From Alphaproteobacteria bacterium UBA1303 (GTDB lineage Bacteria > Pseudomonadota > Alphaproteobacteria > Micropepsales > Micropepsaceae): 44,657 nucleotides of DNA. Under the pieces are notes generated by a model. It was not told the origin of the DNA. It worked only from the letters and a program-made list of their open reading frames with translations, and did not search any database. The DNA lies in NCBI GenBank assembly GCA_002307315.1, contig DBTZ01000033.1, positions 1 to 44,657 on the forward strand, written 5' to 3'. Below are positions 42,343-44,657 of this stretch, piece after piece; positions within the stretch are counted from its first letter, which is position 1; the number at the start of each line of letters is the position of its first letter. A program made the translations under genes and the position numbers.

Positions 42343-44298
42343 TCACGCCACCTTGGTTTTGAATCCGGCATCCAAGCCGCGATAGGAAGGATCGTAGGGC
42401 AGGCCGGTAATCTCGGCGGCCTCAGGGGTCAACGCGACGAGATCGTCGCGCGTGAGCTGACGGAAATCGCTATGCCCGAGCGCTTGGGTCAACGAGGCGA
42501 TCTGCCAACGCACCGCTTCGAGATAGCGATGGATGGCTTCCGCTTGGCGGTCGATCTTGTAGCGCTTCTCGTGTTCGGGATCCTGGGTGGCAATGCCGAC
42601 CACGCAGTTGCCGACATGGCATTGCATGCAGGAGATGCAGCCGCCGGCGATCAGCGCCGCCGTGCCCATCGCCACCGCCGAGGCGCCCAGCGCCAGAGCC
42701 TTCACCGCATCGACGCCGTCCTTGATGCCGCCCATCAGCACGATCGGCATGTCGCCCTTGCAGTCGATTTCCGACAAGCCTTCGAGCGCTTCGGCCAGCG
42801 CCGCCATCGTCGGGATGCCGACGTTCTCGATCACTTCGGCCGAGGCCGCGCCGGTGGACCCCTGCAGACCGTCGAGCTGGACGAAATCGAAGCCGTCCTT
42901 GTAGGCGATCTTGATATCGTCGCGCACCCGGCCGGCGCCCATCTTCATCGAAATCGGCTTGGTGTAGGAGGTTGCCTCGCGCAATTCCTCGATCTTGATC
43001 ACCAAATCGTCGGCGCCGAGAATGTCGGGGTGGCGCGAAGGCGAGCGCAAATCGATGCCTTCGGGAATGCCGCGGATGGCGGCGAGTTCCTTGGTCACCT
43101 TCTTGGCCATCAACTGGCCGCCCAAGCCGGGCTTGGCGCCTTGCGAAATGTAGATCTCCAGCGCATCGGCTTTCAGCATGTCGTGGATGTTCCAGCCCAG
43201 ACGGCCCGACAGGCACTGGAAGATGAGCTGCGCCGCCTCGGCCCGCTGCTCGGGCAGCATGCCGCCTTCGCCGGTATTCTCGACGATGCCGGAAAGTTTC
43301 GAAGCACGCGCCAAGGCTATCTTGGTCGATTTCGAGAGCGCACCGTAACTCATCGGCGCGATCAGCACCGGCATCGAAAGCGAAAGCGGCTTGGCGCCGA
43401 ACCGCCCGCCCAGTTTCATGGCGAGGTTGACCGACTTGGTCGGATCGCCCGCGACGATCCTGGCTGGGTCGAGCTTCAGCGCTATGTCGGAAAAATGCGG
43501 CACCGGTTTCGCCGTACCGTAGCCCCTGATCCGATAGCGGCCGATCTTGCTCTTGGTGCGGATGTCGTCAACGGTCTTGGTGTTCCAGTAGATGCCGCCC
43601 TCGCTGAATACCGTATGCGGCAGCGGCCGGGCGACCGGTTCGGCGGCGCCGTAGCGCAACTTGGTGCCGGCATTGACGATCTTCTTGAAGGTACCGGAAA
43701 ATTCGATGCCGTATTTCTTCAGAAAAGCGTCGATTTCGGCCAGATCCTCGGCAGTCGGCTCGACCTGTTTGGCATCGGAGCCCAGGCTCTCGACCTTGCC
43801 GCCGACGAAGATGGCGCCGCTGCTCATGTCCTCGCCGACCCGGATGCCCGAGTTGCCGAGGATGATCATGCGTCCGCCGTACATCAGGTATCCGGCCAAG
43901 AAGCTGGCGTTGCCGCAGGCCAGCAACGTGCCGGCCTTCATCACCTGCCCGGCGCGGCTGCCGATATTGCCTTTGACCACGACTTCGCCGCCGCGCAAGG
44001 CAACGCCTGGGATGGCGCTGGCGTTGCCGCCGACCACCAGACTGCCGGCATACATCGAGTCGCCGGCGCCCCAGCCGACATTGGATTCGACTTCGAAATG
44101 CGCGCCGTGGCTTAAGCCGGCACAGAAATAGCCCGCCGATCCCTTGATCTTCACTTTGACCGGAGCGACCAGGCCGACGCCGATGTGATGGCGGGCATCG
44201 GGATTGAGAATCTCGATGTCTTCGCCCCGTTCGGCGGCGGCGCGCATCGCCTCGTTGCCGTCGCGCACGGAAACCGTGCTGAGATCTATCGTGACCAT
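42343..44298 (-). CDS. GXGXG + FMN-binding glutamate-synthase-like fusion protein (MgsB-MgsC/GlxC-GlxD-like)
   Basis: The 651-residue protein joins two glutamate synthase modules. Residues about 1-200 are the GXGXG beta-helix (GDSMYAGSLVVGGNAS, GNIGSRAGQVMKAG, GNSGIRVGEDMSSG). Residues about 220-640 are the FMN barrel with MPVLIAPMSYGALS, LDGLQGSTGAASAEV, VLMGGIKDGVDAVKALALGA and the Fe-S site CISCMQCHVGNC. In N-methylglutamate synthase (MgsABC) and Rhizobium GlxBCD these modules are usually separate genes. The start overlaps the upstream amidotransferase stop by 13 bases. Together with that gene and the GltD protein it should transfer ammonium or methylamine to make glutamate or N-methylglutamate. 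Confidence 0.9.
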   Translation of the reverse strand: MVTIDLSTVSVRDGNEAMRAAAERGEDIEILNPDARHHIGVGLVAPVKVKIKGSAGYFCAGLSHGAHFEVESNVGWGAGDSMYAGSLVVGGNASAIPGVALRGGEVVVKGNIGSRAGQVMKAGTLLACGNASFLAGYLMYGGRMIILGNSGIRVGEDMSSGAIFVGGKVESLGSDAKQVEPTAEDLAEIDAFLKKYGIEFSGTFKKIVNAGTKLRYGAAEPVARPLPHTVFSEGGIYWNTKTVDDIRTKSKIGRYRIRGYGTAKPVPHFSDIALKLDPARIVAGDPTKSVNLAMKLGGRFGAKPLSLSMPVLIAPMSYGALSKSTKIALARASKLSGIVENTGEGGMLPEQRAEAAQLIFQCLSGRLGWNIHDMLKADALEIYISQGAKPGLGGQLMAKKVTKELAAIRGIPEGIDLRSPSRHPDILGADDLVIKIEELREATSYTKPISMKMGAGRVRDDIKIAYKDGFDFVQLDGLQGSTGAASAEVIENVGIPTMAALAEALEGLSEIDCKGDMPIVLMGGIKDGVDAVKALALGASAVAMGTAALIAGGCISCMQCHVGNCVVGIATQDPEHEKRYKIDRQAEAIHRYLEAVRWQIASLTQALGHSDFRQLTRDDLVALTPEAAEITGLPYDPSYRGLDAGFKTKVA

Positions 44299-44657
44299 GT
44301 GCGGAACGTCCCCGGCGCAGGTTCGGTGGTGGATAAGGCCCGGCCGGGAAACAGCCGGTTGAGCGAAACTTCTTCCGACGCGATGGCGACCAGACCGTCG
44401 TCTTCGTACATGACCATCGGCTTGGCGGCCAAACGGTCCTTGGCGAAACCGATGCCGTCTTTGGTGGAAATCAGGAAGGAGAACGTGCCGTCGAGATCGT
44501 CGACCGATTCGGCCAGCGCGTCTTCGAGCTTGACGCCTTGCGACAGCTTATCGGCGATGTAGACCGCGATCAGCTCGGAATCGTTGTCGGTGCGGAATTC
44601 GAAGCCGCGCGCTTCCAGGCGGCGGCGCATCTTCCAGTAATTGGTGATCTGGCCGTT
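44286..44657 (-). CDS. Class II glutamine amidotransferase-like protein, partial (MgsA/GlxB-like)
   Basis: Only the C-terminal 123 residues are inside the window; the frame is open to the right edge, so the true start lies beyond it. The visible part reads NGQITNYWKMRRRLEARGFE, then DNDSELIAVYIADKL, DDLDGTFSFLISTKDGIGFAKD and SEEVSLNRLFPG, a match to the glutaminase (Ntn-hydrolase) domain of glutamate synthase and PurF. It releases ammonia from glutamine or, in MgsA, helps methylamine transfer from gamma-glutamylmethylamide. It is the first visible gene of the three-gene unit. Confidence 0.85.
   Translation of the reverse strand, partial: NGQITNYWKMRRRLEARGFEFRTDNDSELIAVYIADKLSQGVKLEDALAESVDDLDGTFSFLISTKDGIGFAKDRLAAKPMVMYEDDGLVAIASEEVSLNRLFPGRALSTTEPAPGTFRTWSR

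Noticed and set aside
39858..42362. Open frame of 834 codons on the plus strand
   Set aside because: Antisense shadow of the GltD-like gene, whose strand carries all the recognisable motifs.

Overview
The window is GC-rich chromosomal DNA, most likely from an alphaproteobacterium able to live without oxygen (Rhodospirillales-like). I base this on the overall gene style, on the CCGAAAA...TTTTCGG palindromic repeat familiar from alphaproteobacterial genomes, on tandem kup genes, and on FolD next to a heterotetrameric sarcosine-oxidase-type operon. The placement is inference; there is no rRNA marker in the window. I saw no rRNA, tRNA, CRISPR array, transposase or phage gene.

Layout. 1-3305: an ABC exporter operon (lipoprotein HlyD-type adaptor, ATPase, ABC-2 permease) with 57-bp tandem repeats on both sides of the adaptor gene; the second array is read in frame into the ATPase. 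3438-5676: a membrane glycosyltransferase and a CHAP-domain lipoprotein. 5863-9954: two tandem Kup potassium transporters. 10030-11495 (minus): a small HTH protein coupled to an RlmI-type rRNA methyltransferase. 11682-23758 (minus): an [FeFe]-hydrogenase island. Its first unit encodes a NuoF(C-terminal)-GltD fusion and hydrogenase HydA2, followed by a terminator. The second unit is hydC-hydB-hydA1-hydE-aspA-hydF. Both hydrogenases have the long Fe-S-rich N-terminus. One set has a NADH-type module and the other an NADPH-type GltD module, so the island could connect the NADH, NADPH and H2 pools. hydG is not in the window.

24166-31204: fucU (minus), then a plus-strand cluster for periplasmic 3-keto-sugar chemistry: a DUF1080 protein, ApbE, three Tat-signal Gfo/Idh/MocA oxidoreductases and a previously easy-to-miss 88-residue membrane protein. 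Several junctions are ATGA overlaps. 31281-37932 (minus): a C1 operon, soxB-soxD-soxA-soxG-folD-GNAT, that demethylates an N-methyl amino acid and passes the one-carbon unit to tetrahydrofolate. A divergent GlxA/GbdR-like AraC regulator lies upstream, with a dyad in the control region.

39219-44657: an XRE-cupin regulator converging on a minus-strand glutamate-synthase-like set: a class II amidotransferase (cut by the window end), a GXGXG+FMN synthase fusion, and a GltD protein carrying a second, degenerate synthase-like barrel. Together with the sarcosine-oxidase-like tetramer, this set looks like the N-methylglutamate route (MgsABC/MgdABCD) as much as plain sarcosine oxidation. The absence of gmaS from the window leaves this open.

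The most unusual items are the NADPH-linked HydA2/NuoF-GltD pair next to an NADH-linked trimer, the TCCYTAGGA palindrome pair 21 bp apart upstream of hydC, the 57-bp repeats translated into an ABC ATPase, and the GltD protein with a pseudo-synthase tail.
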